DNA of 5,671 nucleotides from CAZEQK01 sp964514395 (GCA_964514395.1 CAZEQK010000087.1:1-5671), one strand, 5' to 3'; numbered from the stretch's first letter, positions 1 to 5,281 are shown. The notes: generated from the letters alone by a model not told the origin. Numbers and translations are program-made.

Positions 1-340
1 CCCCAATCCAACCAATACCTTCTCTTACTCTTTCACCAAAACGATTATACATTTTGGTGTTTAAACCCCATTCATCGTATTCATATCTTGCTGCTATTTT
101 ACCATCTCTATCAGTTAATGCTACTACATCTCCATGACCGTTATAGATATACCAGAAGGTTTCTCCTTTATAAGTGACAGAGAGAGGTTTATTTCTTTCA
201 TCATAAGTGAATTCCATGATGATATTGCCATCCCCATCGGTTTCCTCGTAGATGTTCCAGCTATTTCCTTTATAATGATCCCATTGCTCATTGCCTTGAT
301 GATTAAATTGGATTTTCTTTGTACGATGTGCGACTATCCG
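1..340 (-). pseudogene. Rhs repeat-associated core fragment, running off the left edge
   Basis: The minus strand is open from just below an in-frame TAG at 341-343 to the window edge. It encodes Rhs-core-like sequence: a GDGNIIMEFTYDERNKP stretch (YD-repeat style), then FWYIYNGHGDVVALTDRDG, then ARYEYDEWGLNTKMYNRFGE. Established knowledge: YNGHGDVVALTD followed by RYEYDxWG is the conserved hallmark just upstream of the C-terminal toxin tip in Rhs proteins, which form a beta-cage around the toxin. No start codon with a ribosome binding site precedes the Rhs-like sequence, and the N-terminal repeats of a full Rhs protein are absent. This is therefore a displaced 5'-truncated fragment. It lies downstream of a toxin-immunity pair, which fits a further orphan cassette whose tip would be beyond position 1. 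The Rhs call is firm. Pseudogene status is inferred from the upstream stop and the missing 5' part. Confidence 0.85.
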
Positions 341-416
341 CTATATTTGTAACTATTTTAGAGTAATGTGGTGGGGTAGATGGAAAATTCAATACACTAA
401 TAAAGTTATATAAATA

Positions 417-455
417 AGGGATAGACTCTTATCTTTAAGATAAAGAGCTATCCCT
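417..455 (-). terminator. Intrinsic terminator-like hairpin after the orphan immunity gene
   Basis: AGGGATAG (417-424) pairs with CTATCCCT (448-455). Inside it CTCTTATCTT (426-435) pairs with AAGATAAAGAG (437-447) with one bulged A, giving a long hairpin. On the minus strand it is followed by TTATTTATAT, a moderately U-rich tail. It lies about 120 bases beyond the stop of the 151-residue gene and before the Rhs fragment, so it probably ends the orphan toxin-immunity transcript. It could work in both directions. Confidence 0.7.
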
Positions 456-573
456 ATTAGAATTAGTTTTGTTTAAGTTAATAATGTGGAACCTGACTTA
501 GCTTGGTTTTTTTCAATTTCGTATAAGTATTCTGTATTGAACAACTGTTTATATTTCATGTAAGACGAGTTTT
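456..573. other. Intergenic stretch with one 28-codon open frame of unknown status
   Basis: This stretch lies between the immunity gene stop and its terminator. The minus strand holds a short open frame, 559-473, starting MKYKQLFNTEYLYEIEKN and ending in TAA. It has no recognisable ribosome binding site and may be the 3' remnant of a decayed gene rather than a real small protein. Nothing else is visible here. Confidence 0.3.
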
Positions 574-1029
574 TCAGACATGTTCTTGATAAGTAAACGA
601 ATCAATTAAAATATCACCTTTATGAAATACTGGTAATAACTTTTCTAGATACCAGTTTATATCTGTAATATTAATTGAATATAAATCATTAACTATCATT
701 TTTCGATTTATAGTCAAATTAATCGTTAAAGTTCTATCAGTCCAAAATAAAAATGTCCCCCCAATACCTGTATCTCTCCATGTCATAACAATTCCAATAA
801 CTTCTTTCTGATGTTCTTTTTTACTTAAAACTTGCATTATAGAATCTAAACTAATATCCTCCCATTGCCATTCAAAATCACCATTGTCACCAATCGGTAA
901 ATAAGATATTTTTCCCTTATCATAGAGGGTCCATCCATAATTCAAAAGTTTTTGTATAACATTAATAGGAGATATTTGATTTTCTTTACCTTGTAATAAT
1001 TTAAAATCAATACTTGAAGACACTGACAT
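574..1029 (-). CDS. Putative immunity protein of the orphan nuclease toxin
   Basis: A 151-residue cytoplasmic-looking protein with no signal peptide or membrane segment. The ATG at 1029 is preceded by GAAGGTGATTAT, a good ribosome binding site, which fixes the start. I do not recognise the sequence family. The call rests on context: it is the next gene after a polymorphic toxin nuclease tip, on the same strand, with a 57-bp gap, and of a size usual for immunity proteins. The protein is rich in W, D and E and in alternating hydrophobic residues (for example FEWQWEDISLDSIMQVL and GGTFLFWTDRTLTINLTI), which suggests an alpha/beta fold. A cognate immunity protein would bind the nuclease domain and block its active site. 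It has its own ribosome binding site, so it could be made even if the toxin tip is not. It could instead belong to another toxin, but no other candidate is adjacent. Confidence 0.65.
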   Translation of the reverse strand: MSVSSSIDFKLLQGKENQISPINVIQKLLNYGWTLYDKGKISYLPIGDNGDFEWQWEDISLDSIMQVLSKKEHQKEVIGIVMTWRDTGIGGTFLFWTDRTLTINLTINRKMIVNDLYSINITDINWYLEKLLPVFHKGDILIDSFTYQEHV

Positions 1030-1086
1030 ATAATCACCTTCTTTTAATTCTATCTAGTTTATAAGTTTTTAAATCTATAAAAACCT

Positions 1087-1446
1087 CTACCATTCTGTAA
1101 ATTGCATACCCTTTTTAATTAACCAATCCTTTACATTTTGAGGTATAGGAGTATTTGAATGAAGTTCAAAAGTCGCACCATTCCTTTTTGCGATGGCTAG
1201 GTGTTCTCCAATATCTGATTTGAATTTTTCAAAACCCTTATCTGATGAAACTATATCTTCCCAATATCTACCTGATTTTGCCTCCCACCAACGATTTCCA
1301 ACAGCTCCATCAAACTCACGACCATCTATTTTAAAGCTACCTTTACCACCAAACTTTTTAACAAGAAAATCTTCAAAATATTTTCCAATAAGACCTTTTG
1401 CACCATTACCCGTCCCCTCTTTTCCTAACTTCTTCATAGCCTGCAT
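1087..1446 (-). CDS. Orphan polymorphic-toxin C-terminal tip, PD-(D/E)xK nuclease type
   Basis: The open frame from ATG 1446 gives 119 residues. The first segment, KKLGKEGTG (residues 5-13), is identical to the linker of the front toxin. The rest contains GREFDGAVGNRWWEAKSG (about 42-59): D46, E55 and K57 form a D-x8-E-x-K core, with E25 in the preceding helix (GKYFEDFL). Established knowledge: this arrangement is typical of restriction-endonuclease-fold toxin domains found at the ends of Rhs, CdiA and LXG proteins, which usually cut DNA. No delivery domain is in frame: the Rhs remnant upstream is in another frame, and no good ribosome binding site precedes ATG 1446. The gene is therefore probably a silent stored cassette rather than an independently made toxin. 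The next gene is its likely immunity gene. The family is well supported; the substrate (DNA) is inferred. Confidence 0.75.
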   Translation of the reverse strand: MQAMKKLGKEGTGNGAKGLIGKYFEDFLVKKFGGKGSFKIDGREFDGAVGNRWWEAKSGRYWEDIVSSDKGFEKFKSDIGEHLAIAKRNGATFELHSNTPIPQNVKDWLIKKGMQFTEW

Positions 1447-1612
1447 ATCTAAATGGATTCTCTTTGACTAGGTCTGTTGTAATATCTGCTGTTGGTTGAT
1501 CTGTTGTGGTTTGGTCTACGGTTGTGTCTGTTGTTGTACTTGATTCTACATTGGTGTCTGTATCCTGCCTGTGTATCGGTTGAATTTGTACTGGTTGCTG
1601 TTGATTTCGATG
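1406..1612 (-). pseudogene. Rhs core C-terminal remnant (NPFRYAGY) joined to the orphan toxin out of frame
   Basis: In this minus-strand frame a Ser/Thr/Asp-rich stretch (SSTTTDTTVDQTTTDQP) leads into VKENPFRYAGY at 1436-1459, then EEVRKRGDG and a TAA at 1406-1408. NPFRYAGY is the signature normally followed by a YDEETGLYYLxxRYYDP block in Rhs core domains; that block is missing. The remnant stops being Rhs exactly where the 27-bp repeat shared with the front toxin begins (position 1435). The toxin continues in a different frame, so no Rhs-toxin fusion can be made. Near 1575 the Ser/Thr-rich sequence changes frame again (STATSTNSTDT in one frame, DTDTNVESST in another), so there is a second lesion upstream. 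The apparent start codon at 1631 lies in the transposon terminus and is not native. Confidence 0.7.
1409..1435 (-). repeat. 27-bp direct repeat, copy at the orphan toxin junction
   Basis: This is identical base for base to 5613-5639 and differs immediately on both sides. Read on the minus strand it starts GAAGAAGTTAGG and ends GGGGACGGG. In the toxin frame it encodes KKLGKEGTG in both places. It marks the boundary between delivery sequence and toxin tip and is a candidate crossover point for tip exchange. Confidence 0.95.
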
Positions 1613-1618
1613 TTACAG

Positions 1619-1641
1619 TGTTATTAAGCATTTTATGTTAG
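1619..1641 (+). repeat. Candidate left terminal inverted repeat of the transposon
   Basis: Starts TGTTATTAAGCA. Compared with the reverse complement of 4187-4209 it matches at 17 of 23 positions, with a contiguous 7-base TGTTATT and a shared AGCA. It also supplies the false ATG of the minus-strand frame that begins at 1631. Confidence 0.6.
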
Positions 1642-1644
1642 TCA

Positions 1645-1708
1645 AAATCAGCTAAATATAATCATATTAAAATAGATTGAATCTACTAATCATGCTAAAA
1701 TAATTTGA
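1645..1708 (+). repeat. Cluster of ~20-bp repeats at the transposon left end
   Basis: Two 22-bp copies, 1659-1680 and 1687-1708, match at 18 of 22 positions (both start TAATCAT, share TAAAATA, and end TTGA) and are 28 bp apart. A weaker third copy with two small gaps lies at 1645-1661 (AAATCAGCTAAATATAA). Established knowledge: Tn7- and Mu-like elements carry several transposase-binding repeats of about this size inside each end. The binding role here is inferred. Confidence 0.55.
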
Positions 1709-1732
1709 GGAATTGTTATCAAATTATTTTAG
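1695..1732 (+). promoter_or_regulatory. Perfect 14-bp stem-loop next to the ribosome binding site of the first transposon gene
   Basis: CTAAAATAATTTGA (1695-1708) and TCAAATTATTTTAG (1719-1732) are exact reverse complements separated by 10 bases. The last two stem bases are the first two of the AGGAGA ribosome binding site (1731-1736) of the gene at 1742. The stem could reduce translation of messages that read in from outside, as described for some insertion sequences. It could instead be an operator, or a head-to-head pair of transposase sites, because its left arm is part of the repeat cluster. Confidence 0.6.
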
Positions 1733-1741
1733 GAGAATGCG

Positions 1742-2263
1742 ATGAACATTATTATTCATGAATATGGTTTATCTCCAAAAGATTATAAAAAATCTTTTGA
1801 TGATTTGGAGCATTTTCGTATTGAACAATGCCCAAACTGTGAGTCCCATAAACGACTCTACCTTCACAGTTCCTACGACAGATATGTCATCTATCATGGG
1901 AAGTCTTATCCTATTAAGATTATGAGGCATTTCTGTTCTTGTTGTAAGGTTACTTTCAGCGTTTTTCCTGAGTTTTTTACCCCTCATTTCTGTGAATCTA
2001 TTTATGGTATTTTTGCTGCTTTAAAAGCGAAATCTAAAAATATTAAGATACCCCTTGAACGGTTATATTTCTACCGTAGACGTTTTATTAGGAATATGGG
2101 GAATTTTATTGAGTTATTGAGAAAGGCGGAAATTGATGTTACGCTTAATGGCTCCCCTAAAGAAAAAGCCAAAAAGCTTATAGAAATGGTCACCGGGCCA
2201 GAATTAGCCCCCTTCGTCAAAAGGTATCAAGATCATTTCAATAAAGGCTTTATGGCACTTTAA
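1742..2263 (+). CDS. DUF6431-type zinc-ribbon transposon accessory protein
   Basis: A 173-residue protein. The ATG at 1742 follows AGGAGA with about 5 bases of spacing. Near the N-terminus C30-P-N-C33 and C65-S-C67-C68 form a zinc-ribbon pattern, followed by KVTFSVFPEFFTPHF; the CxxCxxTFSxxPxFxxP style is common to transposon-linked zinc ribbons. The C-terminal half is basic and helical (YFYRRRFIRNMGNFIELLRKAEI), suitable for helix-turn-helix DNA binding. I recall the DUF6431 family as the gene preceding DDE transposase and ExeA-like ATPase genes in Firmicutes elements of this kind. Its exact job is not established; binding element ends or choosing the target is plausible. It is the only gene of the element that still looks intact, although the C-terminus (FNKGFMAL) cannot be checked for truncation here. 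Confidence 0.75.
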   Translation: MNIIIHEYGLSPKDYKKSFDDLEHFRIEQCPNCESHKRLYLHSSYDRYVIYHGKSYPIKIMRHFCSCCKVTFSVFPEFFTPHFCESIYGIFAALKAKSKNIKIPLERLYFYRRRFIRNMGNFIELLRKAEIDVTLNGSPKEKAKKLIEMVTGPELAPFVKRYQDHFNKGFMAL

Positions 2264-2279
2264 ATTGTACCATATTTTT

Positions 2280-2343
2280 ATTGCCAGATAAACAAAACTT
2301 CATCCCACAAAGTCTTTCACTTTTTTGTCTGGTTATTGGCAAT
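2280..2343. repeat. Imperfect inverted repeat between the zinc-ribbon gene and the transposase
   Basis: ATTGCCA (2280-2286) and TGGCAAT (2337-2343) are perfect reverse complements, and inside them AACAAAA and TTTTTTGT also pair in part. The right arm is not followed by a T-run, so it is not a typical terminator. It may be an operator or an untranslated-region structure upstream of the transposase start at 2421. Confidence 0.4.
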
Positions 2344-2420
2344 TATACTGTTAATAGGATCTTTTTTTGTCGGGCGCTCGACCTCTTGATTCATATTTTC
2401 TTAACATGGAGGTCAACTTT

Positions 2421-3675
2421 ATGAAGAATGAGGAAAAACAGCAAATTGCTTTGTTTCGCCATGGATTAATTGCTCCTATTATTACAGGTAGTGTTTCTAA
2501 TAAGGCTGAGTATATTCGCACTGTGGCTGCTAAGGTTCATGATGTACCCATTTATGGGGAGAAGGAGTTCTCTCCTAAAACGATTAATAGTTGGCTTTAT
2601 ACCTTAAACATCATGGATTTGATGGTTTAATGCCTGCTTCAAGAAACGATAAGGGTCATTCTCGTGCGATTCTTTCTTCTATTCAATCGGATATTATGGA
2701 GCTTAGAAAAAATTATATACAGCTGAATATGAAGCTATTTTATGATTTGTTGATTGAAAAGGGCATCATCTTAAAGAATGATTTCTCTTACTCGACTTTA
2801 CATCGTTTCTTAAAGAAGCATGACTTAATCAAGGACCGTTTACCAGACCCGCATATTAGGAAAAGGTTTCAACATGTAGAAGTCGGTATCCTTTGGCAAG
2901 GGGATGTGTATCATGGCCCTTATATTAATACGGGTAGTAAGAGCTTAAATCGTATCTCATTGCTTTTATAGATGATGCTTCTAGAAGAATAACAGCTGCT
3001 AGGTTTATGCCTTCTGAAAAAGCGACTGCTCTAAATAAGGTGTTTAAGGATGCACTTCTTGCTTGTGGTAAACCTAAAATGCTATACGTAGATAATGGCT
3101 CTGTTTACAGGTCTGAATTCTTGCAGGTTGCTTGTGCTGAGTTAGGTATTGCTTTGGTTCATACCAAGCCTTATGACCCTAAGAGTAAAGGGGAAATTGA
3201 ACGCTTTTTTAAAACGGTGGATGAAGGTTTCGTTTCTTTATTAAAGAAGGAAGATGTCGTTTCTTTTGATGTGTTAAATGCTCAGTTTGAGCTTTGGCTA
3301 CATCATAAGTATCACCATAAGGTACATGCTAGTCTTGGTACTACTCCTATGAATTATTTTATGGATCAGTCTGATAAGGTCAATTTTGTCTCTTACTCTA
3401 AGGAGATCGATGAGGCTTTTCTTTTAAGAGCTACCTGTAAGGTGAAAAGTGATGGTACTATTTCGCTTGATGGTGCGTTTTATGAGGTTCCTCCTGTTTA
3501 TATTGGTAGAACGATTGAGATAAGATATCCTCTAGAAAATACGGATAAATTGTTTATCTATGAGGATAATACAAGGATTACTGCTATAGCTAAGGCTGAT
3601 TTATATGCTAATGCTTGTGCGAAACGCTCCACTTCCTTTCGATATTCTGATCATGGAGGTGGACTAGATGTATAA
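2421..3675 (+). pseudogene. DDE transposase (MuA/TnsB/IstA-like), broken by two frameshifts
   Basis: The start at ATG 2421 is set by GGAGG at 2408-2412, eight bases upstream. Segment 1 (2421 to about 2602) encodes an N-terminal helix-turn-helix region (FRHGLIAPIITG, FSPKTINSWLYT). A -1 type shift near 2600 leads to segment 2 (KHHGFDGLMPASRNDKGHSRA) as far as about 2960. A second -1 type shift then leads to segment 3 (AFIDDASRRITAARF) to the TAA at 3673-3675. Catalytic residues are present: D in QGDVYHGP (2903), D in YVDNG (3091) and E in KGEIERF (3199), giving the classical DD(35)E spacing. A Mu-type C-terminal beta domain follows (KVKSDGTISLDGAFYEVPP, then GRTIEIRYPLE). Repaired length is about 418 residues, normal for the family. 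The gene overlaps the ATPase start by eight bases. All catalytic residues survive, so the breaks look recent, or some may be sequence errors. Confidence 0.85.
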
Positions 3676-4058
3676 GGCTTTTTATGGTCTGAATAAGGAT
3701 CCTTTTTCTAAGGATTTTATTGCTTCTCATGCTTTTTCTTATGATGTGTTTCAAGAGGCGATTACTCGTTTAGATTTTCTTAAAAAATCTAAGGGAAAGG
3801 GCTTATTACTGGTGAACCTGGTATTGGTAAAACGACTGTTCTAAGGTACTTTGCTCATTCTTTAGAGCCTGCTCTTTTTAGGGTGATGTATACTCCGATG
3901 TCTTCTGGTACTGTGATGGATTTCTATCGTGAGTTAGCTTATTGCTTAGGTGAGCAACCTAAATTTAGAAAGGTGCACTCATTCAAGGTGCTTCTTCTAA
4001 TTCTCAACTTATTGATGAAGAGATTATTAGAACTGCAGCATTAGAAGCTGGGCTATAA
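3668..4058 (+). pseudogene. ExeA/TnsC-like AAA ATPase of the transposon, frameshifted and internally deleted
   Basis: ATG 3668 overlaps the transposase stop (ATGTATAA) and follows GGAGGTGG, so translation was probably coupled. The N-terminus MYKAFYGLNKDPFSKD matches the YxxFGLxxxPF opening of ExeA-type ATPases. A -1 type shift near 3805 is needed to read the Walker A motif TGEPGIGKTT (3808-3837), followed by VLRYFAHSL and FYRELAYCLGEQPKFRKV. Near 3975 the frame changes again to IQGASSNSQLIDEEIIRTAALEAGL and a TAA at 4056-4058. No Walker B (DE) motif is seen and the product would be only about 130 residues, against roughly 270 for the family, so the middle and the end are missing. The family's role is ATP-dependent target selection and transposase activation; this copy cannot do that. 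Confidence 0.8.
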
Positions 4059-4191
4059 TTTTTTATTATTTTGATTTCTAATATATTATGATAATGTGCA
4101 AAATTCTAGGTGCTCTGTTTCATAACACTTACAATTTTGCGTATTATTTTTCTTTTTTCTTACTAATTTATTGTAAGATTTCCTTTCTATT
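4059..4191. other. Non-coding right end of the transposon
   Basis: A+T-rich with several small inverted repeats: GCAAAATT (4098-4105) with AATTTTGC (4133-4140), and CTTACAA (4128-4134) with TTGTAAG (4171-4177). A stretch that on the minus strand begins ATCATAATATATTAG (near 4078-4092) loosely resembles the left-end repeats. These may be decayed transposase sites. No gene is seen. Confidence 0.4.
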
Positions 4192-4209
4192 TTAATTTGC
4201 TAAATAACA
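4187..4209 (-). repeat. Candidate right terminal inverted repeat of the transposon
   Basis: The reverse complement starts TGTTATTTAGCA. It overlaps the last codons and the stop of the helical protein gene read on the minus strand, so those codons are probably transposon-derived. Confidence 0.6.
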
Positions 4210-4641
4210 CGAAGCCAATAGTTGCTCCGTTTTCTGTATTCGTTCCTCTACTCTTCGAATCATCGCTACCGCTTCTTTCCTTACTTCTTCAAGTTCCTTT
4301 TGTTGTTGAGCTAATACACTTTCGTTATACTGTATCGTTCCTTTCAGTTCAAATGCTTCACGTTGTAAATCCTCCAAACGGCGAATAGCTTCCAGCCTAG
4401 GATGTCCGTCCTTCTGGTTAGCTAACTGGTCAAAATAATTAGCTTGTTCTAGTAGCGTCATTACTTGTGTCGCTACTTGCGGGTCTGTACTGCCAGAATG
4501 TTTTAATTTGTCCGCCTGTCCCCGCATTTCCCGTGCTTTCTGGTAATAGTCTCTTGCTTCCTCTACAATTGCCTCATACTCTGCTTTCGCCTGTGCAATT
4601 AAACCATGGTTTTCTTCTACTGCTTGTACTTGTTTTACCAT
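4192..4641 (-). CDS. Helical coiled-coil protein of unknown function, 3' end probably replaced by transposon sequence
   Basis: A 149-residue protein starting at ATG 4641 behind a very strong AAAGGAGGAAAAGAAA ribosome binding site. It is almost wholly helix-forming and charged, with no signal peptide or membrane segment. There are three helical stretches: about 1-45 (EENHGLIAQAKAEYEAIVEE), 53-77 (DPQVATQVMTLLEQANYFDQ) and 82-145 with heptad-like spacing (LAQQQKELEEVRKEAVAMI). I do not recognise the family. Its G+C is visibly higher than its neighbours (29 of 60 bases in 4441-4500), suggesting a different origin. The last codons, CYLAN and the stop, lie inside the proposed right terminal repeat, so the native C-terminus was probably cut off by the transposon. 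It follows the front immunity gene but has its own promoter-like sequence, so it need not belong to the toxin operon. A chaperone or adaptor role is possible but unproven. Confidence 0.65.
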   Translation of the reverse strand: MVKQVQAVEENHGLIAQAKAEYEAIVEEARDYYQKAREMRGQADKLKHSGSTDPQVATQVMTLLEQANYFDQLANQKDGHPRLEAIRRLEDLQREAFELKGTIQYNESVLAQQQKELEEVRKEAVAMIRRVEERIQKTEQLLASCYLAN

Positions 4642-4672
4642 TTTCTTTTCCTCCTTTTATTTTTTTGCAAGC

Positions 4673-4717
4673 AAAAAAGGCTTACTCCTCCTCATATTTC
4701 AAGTTGAAATAAGCCTT
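4673..4717 (-). terminator. Terminator-like hairpin in the leader of the helical protein gene
   Basis: AAGGCTTA (4677-4684) and TAAGCCTT (4710-4717) are perfect reverse complements. On the minus strand the hairpin is followed by a run of Ts (complement of 4673-4678), as in an intrinsic terminator. It ends about 31 bases before the start codon and lies downstream of a promoter-like sequence, so it may act as an attenuator. A nested ATTTCAA/TTGAAAT palindrome (4696-4710) shares one base with the outer stem. Confidence 0.6.
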
Positions 4718-4766
4718 CAAAGATTTCAAAAGTTATAAGTTTACAAGTGTATGGTTTATAAGTTAT

Positions 4767-4795
4767 ATTTTACGACCCTGCTGTTAAGAAGTAAA
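4767..4795 (-). promoter_or_regulatory. Candidate sigma-A promoter for the helical protein gene
   Basis: On the minus strand TTTACT (-35, four of six consensus bases) and TAAAAT (-10, five of six) are separated by exactly 17 bases. Transcription would start near 4760 and give a leader of about 120 bases containing the terminator-like hairpin. The region is A+T-rich, so chance matches are easy. Confidence 0.4.
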
Positions 4796-4827
4796 CCCTG
4801 TATAATATCCAAAATTAGAAGTAATAG

Positions 4828-4858
4828 AAAAAGACGGCTATCCAAAGATAAACCGTCT
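4828..4858 (-). terminator. Intrinsic terminator of the front toxin-immunity operon
   Basis: AGACGG (4832-4837) pairs with CCGTCT (4853-4858), and an inner TATC/GATA pair extends the stem. On the minus strand it is followed by five Ts. It begins 18 bases after the stop codon of the immunity gene, the expected position. Confidence 0.8.
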
Positions 4859-4876
4859 ATAGTGATATATCAAAAA

Positions 4877-5266
4877 TCAATCAATAAATTCTATCTTTAT
4901 TCTATCTACCCTAATCTCAACATTTTTACCGTCCAAATATGAATTATCATGTAAGTCAAATTCATCTTCGTCAAACTCAATTAGAACACCTACATCCAAA
5001 GTGCGTGATTCTAAATCAAATTTCCCACGAATATAATAAGCAAATGAATTGTCAATTTGGCTAAACCCATTTAAAGATTCTTTTACTTCCTTCATATCTA
5101 AGTCATCTAACACACTTATTCCAATATTTGCTTTGTATTTCTTACCCACTTCTAAATCAGGTACTCCAAGAGGAGCAAAACAAATTAATTCAAATTGATT
5201 CACTTCAATAGTAACTTCTTCTTCAATAAATGGATTTATTTTTTTAACTAAGACACTATACTCCAT
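4877..5266 (-). CDS. Putative immunity protein of the front BECR-type toxin
   Basis: A 129-residue acidic protein. The ATG at 5266 follows TAGGTGAT at suitable spacing, and the toxin stop lies only 15 bases upstream, so the two genes are cotranscribed. There is no signal peptide or membrane segment, so it acts in the cytoplasm. The sequence looks beta-rich, with alternating hydrophobic and charged residues (YSVLVKKINPFIEEEVTIEV, GKFDLESRTLDVGVLIEFDEDEFDL, KNVEIRVDRIKIEF). I cannot assign a named immunity family. The acidic character suits binding a basic RNase surface. The immunity role rests on position, size and the terminator that follows directly; direct evidence is lacking. Confidence 0.7.
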   Translation of the reverse strand: MEYSVLVKKINPFIEEEVTIEVNQFELICFAPLGVPDLEVGKKYKANIGISVLDDLDMKEVKESLNGFSQIDNSFAYYIRGKFDLESRTLDVGVLIEFDEDEFDLHDNSYLDGKNVEIRVDRIKIEFID

Positions 5267-5281
5267 AATATCACCTACTTC

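Larger units (their letters stand above)
1619..4209 (+). mobile_element. Decayed MuA/TnsB-type transposon (zinc-ribbon protein, DDE transposase, AAA ATPase)
   Basis: The boundaries are proposed from an imperfect inverted repeat starting 5'-TGTTATT: TGTTATTAAGCA at 1619-1630 and its near match TGCTAAATAACA at 4198-4209, extending to 17 of 23 matching positions. Between them lie three plus-strand genes in the order DUF6431-type zinc ribbon, DDE transposase, ExeA/TnsC-like ATPase. Established knowledge: a DDE transposase with a Mu-type C-terminal domain, translationally coupled to an AAA ATPase, is the core of Tn7-, Tn552-, Mu- and IS21-like transposition, and 5'-TGT ends fit. No target duplication is visible (flanks TACAG and CGAAG), so a later deletion or rearrangement at one border is likely. 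Two of the three genes are broken, so the copy is probably immobile on its own. The gene content is firm; the exact ends are inferred. Confidence 0.7.

Noticed and set aside
134..352. Plus-strand 72-residue open frame
   Set aside because: It is antisense to the Rhs core fragment, whose recognisable motifs are on the minus strand, and has no ribosome binding site.
1449..1631. 60-residue minus-strand open frame (MLNNTVTSKSTATSTN...)
   Set aside because: Its ATG lies in the transposon terminal repeat and has no ribosome binding site. It shifts frame relative to the Rhs remnant, where VKENPFRYAGY is read. It is treated as part of the broken Rhs remnant.
4098..4177. Right-end short inverted repeats as CRISPR or attachment sites
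   Set aside because: They are only 7-8 bp, irregularly spaced and in A+T-rich sequence. No regular spacer pattern or integrase is present.
4661..4678. TTTTTTGC-AA-GCAAAAAA palindrome as a separate hairpin
   Set aside because: The loop would be only two bases, and its right half is already the T-run of the attenuator-like terminator. Noted but not counted as its own element.
4467..4712. Plus-strand 81-residue open frame, leucine-rich
   Set aside because: It is antisense to the helical protein gene, and its hydrophobic look comes from reading the complement of Lys/Glu/Gln-rich codons.
4799..4806. Plus-strand TATAAT as a promoter -10 box
   Set aside because: No acceptable -35 box lies 16-18 bases upstream and no plus-strand gene follows.
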